Assembly: GCA_900767415.1 (NCBI GenBank)
Contig: CAAFYZ010000020.1
Location: 1-31,669 of the forward strand
Source: Clostridia bacterium
GTDB taxonomy: Bacteria; Bacillota; Clostridia; Oscillospirales; CAG-272
Length of the DNA: 31,669 nt
Reading direction: 5' to 3'
The stretch's first letter is position 1, and every line of letters begins with the position of its first letter. Below, in pieces: positions 22,429-30,709 of this stretch. The translations under genes were made by a program, and so were the position numbers. The notes under the pieces were generated by a model. The model worked only from the letters and a program-made list of their open reading frames with translations. It was not told where the DNA came from and did not search any database.

Positions 22429-22432
22429 GCTT

Positions 22433-25400
22433 TCATTCTCCTTTCAGAACCGAATTGCGGTATGCCTTTGCCGCCTCTGCGTATTGTGCGAGAGCGCGGA
22501 CAAGTGCCTGCGTCTTTTCCGTCGCGGCGGGGCTGACGTAGTACGCCGCGAGGTTGTAAGAACCGCTCTGCGCTACGCCGCCCTCGTCCGTGTAGGTAAA
22601 GGTCAGAGTGTCGTTCATTCCGTAGGCATAGGCAGTTACTTCAAGATAGATTCTGCCGTCGTCGGAAGTCTTTACCGCGCTTGCGAGCGGCGCACCGCCG
22701 AGGGAAGAGAAGCGGAAACTCTTCGCTACCTCTTCGGAAGTGCCCGCCTTCAGATAGAAGACAAATGCGGGCGTCGCACCGAGATTTAAGCACGCGGTGT
22801 CGAGAATGTTGCCGCTTTCACCCGCGACCTTGTTCTCCTCCGTCAGTCCGAGTGCCTCGGCACTCTTTCCGACGAAGCCCGAAAGGTTCGCCTCGAGCAG
22901 CGTTCCGTCGGCTGTCGTCAGTGTACCGAAATACTCTTTTGACGCCTTGATGTAGGCGAGAGCATCGCGCACGACGGTCTTTGCCGCCTCGCTTGCCCCT
23001 TCGGTGGCAAGGAGTTTCGTCGCATACTTCGGGATCGAGACACGGTAGGTCTTCGTTACCTGTTTTCTGCCGTTATCGACGAGTGCCGTCACCGTGAAGG
23101 TGTCGGTACCGTCCTTGGCGGCGAGATTCTTCGAGACGCGGTAGTATTCTTTCCCGTCGATCATGACCTTTTCGAGATCGAAGAGGTTCACCGCTTTCCC
23201 GTCGAGGGTGATCTCCTTGATCTCGTTGAGGACAGGGAGATACACATTGTAGCGGAAGTCGGAGGAAAGGGTGATGTTCGACTTTGCCCCGACCGTCGCG
23301 GGATCGAGTTCGGAGGTGTCCTCCGCACTCTTAAGCTCCAGCGTCGGTGTGACGGTAAGGTCGGCATCCAGCTCGTTTGCCACAAGGGCGAAGGTCAGCA
23401 CCTTTCCGCTGTTCGCCGCGGCGAGGTCCGTGATGTCGATCTCCTGCCACCCGTCTTCGCTTCCCGTGAAGGTCGCGATCGGTTCACTCTTCCATGTCGG
23501 AGCATTCCCCCACGTGAGAGAGTCCGGCAGAGCGAGGTTGCCGAGAGAGTAGAGGAAGATCGTCTGCCCGGCGGCACCCGTGAGACGGAAGCGGAGTTTC
23601 GCTCCGTAGATCGCGGCACTCTCGGGGACGGAGAAGGAGAGAAATGCGTTTTTCACATGATCTGGCGATTCGACAGGGACGGCGGTGATGACATCGCTCT
23701 CTTTTTCGCCCTTGCCGTTGACGTTGGTGACGGCACGCAAGGCGGGACTTGTGCCGGCTACAGCGGGGATGCTCGTGACGGAACCGTCCGCACCGACGCG
23801 CCCGATCTTCACGGCACAGATGTCGTCGATCAGAATTTTTTGGCGTCCTTCGGTCGTGTTTTTGTCTTTCGTATAACTTGCAAAGCCCGCAGTGTCAAAG
23901 GAGAAATAAGAGATGGCATACGTGCCGCGGCTGTTCGCGTCCGTCGGCTCGACACCGTTTTTCCAGACCTTCTTTGCCTGCATATTCTTGTCTACTGTGA
24001 ACTCCATGGTGAAGGTGTACCAGGTGTCCGCCTCGGTAAAGGTCGCTTGGTACGTCGTGCCGTAGAAGTTCGTGGAATAGTCTTTGTCGTCCGGCGTACT
24101 GTCGGTAAAGTTGACCTGACCGCTCGCGTCGAACCCGCGCATCAGTCCGTAGCGGATCGCACCGACGGTATCCGACTTCGCGCGGAAGGTCACACGCCAC
24201 ACATCGCCGATCTCTTCGTCCGTCCACCCGTGGTTGCTCTTGGTACTGGTAGCGGAGTTGTCGAAGAGAATGTTGTTTTCACCGAACAGCCCGGTGAAAC
24301 GGATTCTGTGATAGTTTGCGTACGGCATGATACCGAAAGCGGTGTTGCCGCCTTCCTTGCCGACGAAGATGACTTTGTCTGCGCTGTCGAAACCGCCGTT
24401 CAGCGTCACGTTGTTTTTGTTGCTTTCCGTCAGATCGGAAAAGTCCTTGCGGTACGCTGAGGGAACCTCTTTACACCGGATGTCGTCGATCAGGATCGTG
24501 TCGCCTTTGCACCCTGCCGAAATGATACCGAGAAGGGAAACGGCGTACTTTCCGAGAGAGGATTTGTCTGCCGTGAGGAAGACTTCCTTGGCGAACATAC
24601 CTTCGTCGACGGTGAATTCCATCGTAAAGGTGTACCAGGTGTCCGCTTCGGTAAAGGTCGCTTGGTGTTTCGTTCCGTAGAAGTCCGTGGAATAGTCTTT
24701 TCTGTCCGGTGTGGCTGTGGTGTAATACTTTTGCGTCGTGGTGCCGGAGGTCGCGGTTTCGTAAGTATATCGTGCTTCAAGCCCGCGCATCAGACCGTAA
24801 GTCAGATAAGAATTCGCACGGGAAGATCTTGCACGGAAGGTCAGACGGAAGGTCTTTCCGAGATCCGCCTCCGACCAGTCGTAACTGCGCTCATAAGGTT
24901 TTCTGTCTTTGTTGTTGATTCTATCCGAGGTCGTATCGTTCACATCGGCGAACAGTCCGTTGTAACGGATGCGGCACCAGGTGGCATCGGGGGTAAAACG
25001 GAAAACGCTGTCGGTTGTGTCCTCGGGATCCGTTGTGATTCCCGTTACTGCGGTAAGACTACTGATACCGCTTCTGCCGAGGTAGTTATAGATGACATCG
25101 TCGTTCCAGTCTTCAAAGGTATAATTGCCGCCCGTTCCGAAGATCGGCGTGATCTGCGTCTTGCCGGACAGTTTCACAGAGCGGATGTCGTCGATCTGGA
25201 TTCCTGCGTTCATACAGTCCTTTGCGGAGATAAAGCCGAGCAGGGAAACCGCCATCTCGCCGAGCACGTTTACCGAGTCGGGATTGGTTTTGTAGAGCTG
25301 TTTGACCGTCTTTGCCTTCATGCCTTCTTCCACGGTGAATTCCAGCGTGCAGGTGTACCATGTGTTCGCTTTTTCAAAGGTGAAGGAACCACTCGCTCCG

Positions 25401-28400
25401 GGATAGAAGGTCGTCGAATAGTCGGCGGCATCCTTTGCCCCTTCGGTGACAAAATAGATCGTAGAGGTCTTATTCCATGCGGCGAGTGCCGCCTCGTCGC
25501 TTTCGTAAGATTCGGTCGGAGAAGGGCAGCGCATCAGACCGTAACGGAGCGTCTGTCCCGCCGTGTCCGACTTTACGCGGAAGGTAACACGGTAGGTGTC
25601 GCCGTATTCTTCTTCCGTCCAGAGGTGGTTTGCGTAAGTGCCGCTGCCCGACGATGCACCGAACAGTCCCTTGAAGCGGATACGGCTGTAAAAGTTGACC
25701 GGGGTAAAGAGGAAGGTATTGTTTCCGTTTTCGTCTTTGACATTGACGGTGTCATACTCTCCTTGGTTCGTCGAGTGCCAGGAATTGAAACCGCCGGTCA
25801 GGACAGAACCTTTCGCGCTCGATTGCGTCCAACCTTCGAAGTCGATCGTACCGACCGTCGTGTTGCCGCCCGCCGCCGAGATGAGAATCAGGGTCAGCGT
25901 CTTCGCGCCCGCCGTCTTCATCGCCGTGGCATAAAGAGAAATATCCGCCGTGACCGTCTGCTTGCCGTTTACACGGTAGGTGGCAAGAGGTGCACCCCCG
26001 TATACCTTCGTCATATTGAGAGAACCGGAGGTCGGATCATTCGCCGGGGCGGTGCGTGCCGTGATATTGCCTGCATTCCACGCGTCGCTTGCACTCGCAT
26101 CGGCAAGACCGTAGAGCGCGATCTCCGTGTTCTTTCCTTCCGCGAGGAAGGAGAAGTACGCCGGTTCGTTCAGAAGATAGTCCTCGAGCGACAACTTGAA
26201 ATACAGTTTACGGCTGTCGAGGTCGTCCGCGCGCGTACCGCCGCCGACCACGAGATCACCGCTTACCGGTGCGTCGGGGGCAGAGGAGTCCACGCTTGCC
26301 GCCGTGATCGGGGAGAGTGTTTCCGTCCTGACGGGCAGTCCGACAAGTTCCGATGCACGGAGATGTACGGAGGTATGCTCCGCCTCTTTCAGAGAGACAG
26401 GGGAGATGTACATCGCGGGAGCGTTCGTTTCGTCCACCGTGATCTGTCCCGCGGCGTTTGCCGCCATTGCCGTGTCGTATTTTTTATAGGTTTCGTTCAG
26501 TCCGCGATCGCCGGCATATACGCCGCCCTTCGGTCCCGAACCGTTTGCGAAGTTATCGACACCGACGGCGATATTTTCGGGCAGAGTGAGAATGCCTTTG
26601 TTTTCCGCACTGATGAAGATGATTCTGCGCGTATAAGCGGTGGAGAGGTCGTCATACACGATATCAAAGGAAACGTCCGTCCATTCTCCTGCTTTGGTAT
26701 ATACGGTCTTCAGGACGTTATGCGTGTCCTGTTCCTCGTTGCTCGGATACGTATGAACGAGGAGAAGACGCGAGGTCTCGTCATAGACACGGAAAGAGAC
26801 GGTAAAGCGGCGTCCGATGTCGCTCGGCGTCAGACTGTCGAGAACCTGAAGATTCGCGATCCGCTGTACGCTTGCGACATAGTTTCCGTTCAGATCGCGG
26901 TAAAGGTCCACATAGCTTGAATTGCGGATAAAGCCCTTGACTTTCAGCGTTTCGCTTTCGCCCTCTGTGGGTGCACCGATGGTCGAAAGCGTCAGTTTTC
27001 CGATCGTGGAACTGCCGCCGAGATTGCCGAGATTTGCCGAGGAGAAGTCGATATTTCTTTCAAAAAGATCGTCCTTTGTCCACTTCGATACGACCTTGAA
27101 GACGGGGCGTCCGACGGCACTCTTGCAAAAACCCGTGACATCGAGGGTGTAAGTACCGGCACCGGTCAGCACCATCTCGCCGACGGACACCCAGTCCGTC
27201 ACGCTGTCATAGGTCTCGCCGTCCGCAAGCTCCGCGCCAAAGACGAGAAGATTGTTGACAGCGTCATTTTCGACCGTGAGGCGAAGATTTGTTTTGTGAG
27301 AGGTCGAGTAATCTTTCTTCGCGAAGACGAAATATGCCGCATCGGTACTTGTGACCGTCATCGCACCCGCGCTCTCTTCCGGTGCTTCGGCAGTACCGAT
27401 CGCCGTACGGAAGAGGAGGGTCTTTCCTTCGGTGAGAGCACATCCGCGCTCGTCTTCCACGGTGGCGGGGACGGTAATGCGATAATAGGTATTGTCTTTC
27501 AGCCCGTAGGGCGTGAATTTCCACTGCTGGTTGCGGAAGGAGGAGGTCCACTCGCCCTCTACCGCCTCGCCCGTCTTCGCGTCGACAATCGTTACCTTGC
27601 GGATATTCGTCGCGTCGATCGAGCCGATGAACTGCAGGCGGATTGCCGCTCCGTCTTCGATCTCATAGATATGATCGATTGCCGAATCCGCCGCGATTCC
27701 GAGGTCGTGCTTCGTGTCGACGTCGATGATCTCGCAGGAAGGTGCCGTCTGCTTGAGAAAATAATTCGCATATCGGTGGAATGCGTAGTAGGTGTCGATT
27801 CCGTAGTCGCGATCCACGCCGAAGCCGAAGTTGTGACCGACCTCGGGGCAGACGAGACCGAACGCAGGCAGATTCATATTATATGCCGCATTCATGATAT
27901 AGCGATAGAAACCGGTGTAAGATCCGCCGTTCAGCTGAGTACCCGTCGCATAGAAGGGCGCGTTGTCGGGTGTGATAGTCTCCCATCCGCCGCCGCAGTT
28001 TGCATAGACGAAGTTTGCATGGGAAGGAATGGTTGTGCCGTCTGCGTAGGTGAGGTATTGCGTCTTTTCGGGCAGACGAATCTTTTCGTCGGTCGTCATT
28101 CCGTCTTCCTTGATAAAAGGATCGACATATCCGTGATTCTTCGTCGCGTCGTGAAGGGATTCATAGCGCGTCTCGCCGAGATGCCCTTCAAAATGACGAA
28201 GTTCTTCGAGTGCTTCGGGGTGCGGATTGCCGAGGCGCATACACATACCCGCTTTGGAGTTTCCGTATACACCGATGGCGTCGGGATCGAGCCCGAGTTT
28301 CAGCATCTTGCCGTCGACTTCCACGCCGTCCTTGCCCAACGTGCGGAGCATACGGAGAAGTGCGGTGTCCGACTTCAGTCCGTTATAGACCGCAAGGGAA

Positions 28401-29491
28401 TAGGTGTAGTTATCGCCCGAGACGCTGTTCTTTACATTCGTCCCACTGAAATAGTCGTAGTGGTCGGTACGGCTCATCGGAACATAGCCGTAACCCGCAA
28501 CCACGCCGACATAGCCCTGAAAGAGAAATCCCGTGAGTTGCGGACGCGTCGAAGAAGTCCACGCGTCCACGCGACATTCGGCGGAGGACATCGTCACCAT
28601 GACGGGGAGCGTTTTGTCTTCCGAATTGACGGGATAGATAATATCCGCTTCAATATCCAGATTGATAAAGGAACCGTCGGACTTGACACAGTCGGTGACC
28701 GTGTTTGCCCACGTGTTGCCGATTTTCGTGTAGGTACCGTTTTCGTTGTCTACTGTTTTACCTGCGGCGTCCGCATACCAGACGTTATATCCGTCGGCGA
28801 TCGGTTTTGTCGTTTTACGGTTGCCCTTGTCGTCGACCCACTTGACGATCTTGTCGCGCTTGGTAGAGCGGAAGTCGTTATTCCAGATCTCGACGATCCG
28901 CTCGAGCGTTCCTGCCGCACCGTGCTTGTCAAACGAGAAGTAAGGTACATTGTACGCAATGTTATACCCTGCAGGAACGACGTAATTCTGCTGATAATCC
29001 GGGGCAGAATCCTTTGCGCGGTTCGGCGTGATATAAGTGTTTCCGCCTTGCAGGGCATAGCGGATCCCCTGAATGCTCCAGTCGAGGTCGGGGGAGGTTA
29101 CATCGTTGTCCTTGTAGTCCATGACGACAACATAGAAACCGCGATCGAGCATCGACTGTACGATCTCGGCGTCCTTGCCTTCCGTTCCCGCGATGCGCTC
29201 GGTGTTCGTGTGCATCACGTACATGATGACGACCGAGCCGCCCTCGCCGACGGACGCCGGCGTGTAGGTTTTCTCCTTCTTATAATAATAGTGAAGGTGA
29301 ACCGGCTTTCCGTATCGGTCGGTTGCGGTTTCGGACTTTCCGAGATAAGTATCTTTCAGGGCGGACAGCTCTTCGGGAGCTTCGGGTTTTTCCGCCGCGA
29401 AAGAAAGAAGTCCGAGCGGCATACACGCTGCCGCAAGAATCACCGAGAGTGTCCCCGAAATGATTCTTTTCCATAAGTGCCTCTTTTTCAT
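22433..29491 (-). CDS. Giant secreted esterase-like protein with tandem modules
   Basis: A 2352-residue secreted protein. A signal peptide (basic MKKRHLWKR, then a hydrophobic core, cleavage near residue 32-33) leads to an alpha/beta-hydrolase-like region: GNSKAG holds a likely nucleophile S412 and GHNFGFG a likely H553. Beta-rich segments follow (about 700-1210). Three tandem modules of 205-240 residues come next (about 1217-1437, 1457-1671 and 1683-1892). They share RIRxxGLF, RVTFRxKS, RYGLMR, WYTFTMEFTV and a final IDDI, and look like jelly-roll carbohydrate-binding modules. A DNRLRE/CBM96-like domain (about 1914-2059, with LTWGNAPTW) and a C-terminal beta/alpha module (2065-2352) complete it. 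There is no LPxTG, SLH or dockerin signature. The ATG at 29491 follows GGAAAGG. The likely role is deacylation of a polysaccharide; the substrate is unknown. Confidence 0.82.
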   Translation of the reverse strand: MKKRHLWKRIISGTLSVILAAACMPLGLLSFAAEKPEAPEELSALKDTYLGKSETATDRYGKPVHLHYYYKKEKTYTPASVGEGGSVVIMYVMHTNTERIAGTEGKDAEIVQSMLDRGFYVVVMDYKDNDVTSPDLDWSIQGIRYALQGGNTYITPNRAKDSAPDYQQNYVVPAGYNIAYNVPYFSFDKHGAAGTLERIVEIWNNDFRSTKRDKIVKWVDDKGNRKTTKPIADGYNVWYADAAGKTVDNENGTYTKIGNTWANTVTDCVKSDGSFINLDIEADIIYPVNSEDKTLPVMVTMSSAECRVDAWTSSTRPQLTGFLFQGYVGVVAGYGYVPMSRTDHYDYFSGTNVKNSVSGDNYTYSLAVYNGLKSDTALLRMLRTLGKDGVEVDGKMLKLGLDPDAIGVYGNSKAGMCMRLGNPHPEALEELRHFEGHLGETRYESLHDATKNHGYVDPFIKEDGMTTDEKIRLPEKTQYLTYADGTTIPSHANFVYANCGGGWETITPDNAPFYATGTQLNGGSYTGFYRYIMNAAYNMNLPAFGLVCPEVGHNFGFGVDRDYGIDTYYAFHRYANYFLKQTAPSCEIIDVDTKHDLGIAADSAIDHIYEIEDGAAIRLQFIGSIDATNIRKVTIVDAKTGEAVEGEWTSSFRNQQWKFTPYGLKDNTYYRITVPATVEDERGCALTEGKTLLFRTAIGTAEAPEESAGAMTVTSTDAAYFVFAKKDYSTSHKTNLRLTVENDAVNNLLVFGAELADGETYDSVTDWVSVGEMVLTGAGTYTLDVTGFCKSAVGRPVFKVVSKWTKDDLFERNIDFSSANLGNLGGSSTIGKLTLSTIGAPTEGESETLKVKGFIRNSSYVDLYRDLNGNYVASVQRIANLQVLDSLTPSDIGRRFTVSFRVYDETSRLLLVHTYPSNEEQDTHNVLKTVYTKAGEWTDVSFDIVYDDLSTAYTRRIIFISAENKGILTLPENIAVGVDNFANGSGPKGGVYAGDRGLNETYKKYDTAMAANAAGQITVDETNAPAMYISPVSLKEAEHTSVHLRASELVGLPVRTETLSPITAASVDSSAPDAPVSGDLVVGGGTRADDLDSRKLYFKLSLEDYLLNEPAYFSFLAEGKNTEIALYGLADASASDAWNAGNITARTAPANDPTSGSLNMTKVYGGAPLATYRVNGKQTVTADISLYATAMKTAGAKTLTLILISAAGGNTTVGTIDFEGWTQSSAKGSVLTGGFNSWHSTNQGEYDTVNVKDENGNNTFLFTPVNFYSRIRFKGLFGASSGSGTYANHLWTEEEYGDTYRVTFRVKSDTAGQTLRYGLMRCPSPTESYESDEAALAAWNKTSTIYFVTEGAKDAADYSTTFYPGASGSFTFEKANTWYTCTLEFTVEEGMKAKTVKQLYKTNPDSVNVLGEMAVSLLGFISAKDCMNAGIQIDDIRSVKLSGKTQITPIFGTGGNYTFEDWNDDVIYNYLGRSGISSLTAVTGITTDPEDTTDSVFRFTPDATWCRIRYNGLFADVNDTTSDRINNKDRKPYERSYDWSEADLGKTFRLTFRARSSRANSYLTYGLMRGLEARYTYETATSGTTTQKYYTTATPDRKDYSTDFYGTKHQATFTEADTWYTFTMEFTVDEGMFAKEVFLTADKSSLGKYAVSLLGIISAGCKGDTILIDDIRCKEVPSAYRKDFSDLTESNKNNVTLNGGFDSADKVIFVGKEGGNTAFGIMPYANYHRIRFTGLFGENNILFDNSATSTKSNHGWTDEEIGDVWRVTFRAKSDTVGAIRYGLMRGFDASGQVNFTDSTPDDKDYSTNFYGTTYQATFTEADTWYTFTMEFTVDKNMQAKKVWKNGVEPTDANSRGTYAISYFSFDTAGFASYTKDKNTTEGRQKILIDDICAVKIGRVGADGSVTSIPAVAGTSPALRAVTNVNGKGEKESDVITAVPVESPDHVKNAFLSFSVPESAAIYGAKLRFRLTGAAGQTIFLYSLGNLALPDSLTWGNAPTWKSEPIATFTGSEDGWQEIDITDLAAANSGKVLTFALVANELDADLTVTPTLELKSAEDTSELDPATVGAKSNITLSSDFRYNVYLPVLNEIKEITLDGKAVNLFDLEKVMIDGKEYYRVSKNLAAKDGTDTFTVTALVDNGRKQVTKTYRVSIPKYATKLLATEGASEAAKTVVRDALAYIKASKEYFGTLTTADGTLLEANLSGFVGKSAEALGLTEENKVAGESGNILDTACLNLGATPAFVFYLKAGTSEEVAKSFRFSSLGGAPLASAVKTSDDGRIYLEVTAYAYGMNDTLTFTYTDEGGVAQSGSYNLAAYYVSPAATEKTQALVRALAQYAEAAKAYRNSVLKGE
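23810..25860 (-). repeat. Three tandem in-frame repeats inside the giant gene
   Basis: Three copies of about 620-720 bp encode the jelly-roll-like modules. Copies two and three are nearly identical in DNA over about 97 bases (24616-24712 against 24001-24097, offset 615 bases or 205 codons), while the first copy is more distant. The in-frame offset and the closeness of two copies point to duplication within the gene, or repeated exchange between copies. Confidence 0.85.
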
Positions 29492-29605
29492 GGGGTTTCC
29501 TTTCCGTAAAAAAATTTATTCTTTGCGGTACTGACCGCGAGGATCCGAAAAGTAGCAGAAAAACGCCGTACCGAAAGAAAAAACATTGCTGGCATTTTTC
29601 AAAAA

Positions 29606-29613
29606 AAGCGCTT
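29606..29613. promoter_or_regulatory. cre-like core downstream of the giant gene promoter
   Basis: AAGCGCTT is the exact centre of the Gram-positive catabolite-control (CcpA) site TGAAAGCGCTTTCA, though the outer bases fit poorly. It lies some 16-23 bases inside the predicted transcript, a position at which CcpA blocks elongation. Glucose repression of a carbohydrate gene would make sense; LacI-family local regulators use similar cores. Confidence 0.4.
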
Positions 29614-29635
29614 CGATCGACTTGTTTTTATCCTT

Positions 29636-29664
29636 ATTATAAAATATTTTTGCGGGTTTGTCAA
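29636..29664 (-). promoter_or_regulatory. Promoter of the giant secreted protein gene (consensus)
   Basis: On the minus strand, perfect TTGACA (29664-29659), a 17-base spacer and perfect TATAAT (29641-29636). The transcript would have a leader of about 140 bases. Because this promoter is complete without an activator, regulation is more likely by a repressor such as a cre-binding protein. Confidence 0.92.
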
Positions 29665-29691
29665 CCGAAATATCCGAGAGTTTTTTCAAGA

Positions 29692-29712
29692 GGACTCTCC
29701 GTTTCGGAGAGT
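29692..29712. other. Hairpin between GH16 and the giant gene
   Basis: ACTCTCCG and CGGAGAGT form an 8-bp stem with a three-base loop, about 55 bases after the GH16 stop and 30 bases before the -35 box of the giant gene. It has no T-run in the direction of GH16, so it may be an RNA processing or weak stop signal; a T-rich tract lies only on the other side. Confidence 0.45.
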
Positions 29713-29766
29713 TTCGTCCCGTAAAACCCGGAAAATACAGTCGATAGACGAGAGAACGGCAAAAAA

Positions 29767-30588
29767 TCACACTTCGTCGAACACGCGGACATAGTCCACG
29801 ATAAAGGCGTCGTCCACGAACTTTCCGTCCTTGACCGCGACCGGCTTTTTGTTGCGGTAGCCCTGCACCTCGGTTGTCAGAAGGATAAACTGCGGCACCT
29901 GCGAGACATGGAGCGAGTCTTCCGACACAATCTCCCCGTCGCAATAAAAGGTGTACTTGTCGGGTTCCCACAGCATGGCGAAGGTGTGATAGCCCTCTTC
30001 CGTCTCCTTAAGATCGTATTGCACACGTCCGGAGTTGCGGTACTGCGTACCATATCCGCCCATGATGTTGCCTGTCGTGGCTTTCCCGTCGTGGAAGCAT
30101 TCCATGATGTCGCTTTCCACGCCGCACCATTCGGGGTCATAAGCCGCACCGATGGAAGGGGATTGCGTCCAGAAGGCGCTCCACATCTCTTCGGGATACT
30201 TCTGAAATTTACAGCGGCACTCATAATAGCCGAAGCGGTGCATGAACTGCGGTTTCGGCAGAACGCCGAGTTTCCAGAAATATGTCTGTCCCCATGGATT
30301 GTTTTGTGTCCCGAGCGGAATATCGAAAGAGTTATATCCGGTTTCAAGTTGCGGCGAGACGTAGTAGCCGTCCCGCTCGGTACGGTGGAGCTCGATGTTG
30401 CTCTTGCCGTCAAAGCGGATGCCCTGATCGGTATAGGCGGGGTTCGGTTCGCCCCAGTAATTCATGCGGAAGTTCCATTTTGTCGTGTCAAGTTGCGGAC
30501 CGTCAAATTCGTCGGCGAAGACAAGCTTCCATTCTTTCCCTTCGGGAAGATAACTTGATACATGCCCTTCTACTTTGTATTCTTTCAT
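29767..30588 (-). CDS. Glycoside hydrolase family 16 enzyme, no signal peptide
   Basis: A 273-residue beta-glucanase/galactanase-type enzyme of clan GH-B. The catalytic signature ExDxxE is visible as ESDIME, with nucleophile E158, D160 and acid/base E163. The entry segment WKLVFADEFDG and the concluding VDYVRVF strand are standard for GH16. The protein begins directly with the jelly-roll fold and has no signal peptide or membrane helix, so it would act inside the cell or leave by an unusual path. The frame extends to 30639, but the ATG at 30588 has AAGGAG upstream (ten bases) and gives a normal start. It is divergent from araC and upstream of the giant secreted gene. The exact substrate (laminarin, lichenan, agar-like) cannot be told from sequence. 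Confidence 0.92.
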   Translation of the reverse strand: MKEYKVEGHVSSYLPEGKEWKLVFADEFDGPQLDTTKWNFRMNYWGEPNPAYTDQGIRFDGKSNIELHRTERDGYYVSPQLETGYNSFDIPLGTQNNPWGQTYFWKLGVLPKPQFMHRFGYYECRCKFQKYPEEMWSAFWTQSPSIGAAYDPEWCGVESDIMECFHDGKATTGNIMGGYGTQYRNSGRVQYDLKETEEGYHTFAMLWEPDKYTFYCDGEIVSEDSLHVSQVPQFILLTTEVQGYRNKKPVAVKDGKFVDDAFIVDYVRVFDEV

Positions 30589-30605
30589 TGTTTTTGATCT
30601 CCTTA

Positions 30606-30634
30606 TTGATTTTTTCAAAAATATCTGATATAAT
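30606..30634 (+). promoter_or_regulatory. araC regulator promoter
   Basis: TTGATT (30606-30611) and perfect TATAAT (30629-30634) are 17 bases apart on the plus strand, giving a leader of about 70 bases before the regulator gene. The -10 box lies inside the first of two 13-bp inverted repeats, so the gene is probably autoregulated. The GH16 promoter must overlap this region on the other strand; a TATAAT at 30643-30638 (minus) is a candidate -10 box without a good -35 partner, which suits activator dependence. Confidence 0.7.
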
Positions 30635-30669
30635 ATCATTATAGAACGGATTTTTTTGATAGTATATCA
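30626..30669. promoter_or_regulatory. Twin 13-bp operators between GH16 and araC
   Basis: TGATATAATATCA (30626-30638) and TGATAGTATATCA (30657-30669) have identical arms, TGATA and TATCA, around three variable bases. Their centres are 31 bases apart, almost exactly three DNA turns, so both face the same side. They cover the araC -10 box and the likely GH16 promoter. The obvious binder is the AraC-family protein encoded next door. Confidence 0.7.
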
Positions 30670-30709
30670 TAAATAAACGAAAAAATAACAGAATCGAACG
30701 GAAATCAAA

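Noticed and set aside
24662..26920. Plus-strand open frame of 752 codons opposite the giant gene
   Set aside because: It is a mirror of a GC-rich coding frame on the other strand; it is full of Arg, Val and Cys, has no ribosome site, and resembles no protein family.
27296..29476. Plus-strand open frame of 726 codons opposite the 5' half of the giant gene
   Set aside because: Same reason: a shadow frame with Arg/Val-rich nonsense composition, while the minus strand has a signal peptide, a promoter and clear domain motifs.
29466..29491. Lipoprotein signal (LAAAC) in the giant protein
   Set aside because: The residue at -3 from Cys23 is Ala, not Leu, Val or Ile, and a normal signal-peptidase I site follows near residue 32, so a lipoprotein is less likely.
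29516..29971. Minus-strand frame of 151 codons across the GH16 end and the giant gene leader
   Set aside because: It is out of frame with GH16, spans the consensus promoter of the next gene, and has an Arg/Gly-rich shadow composition.
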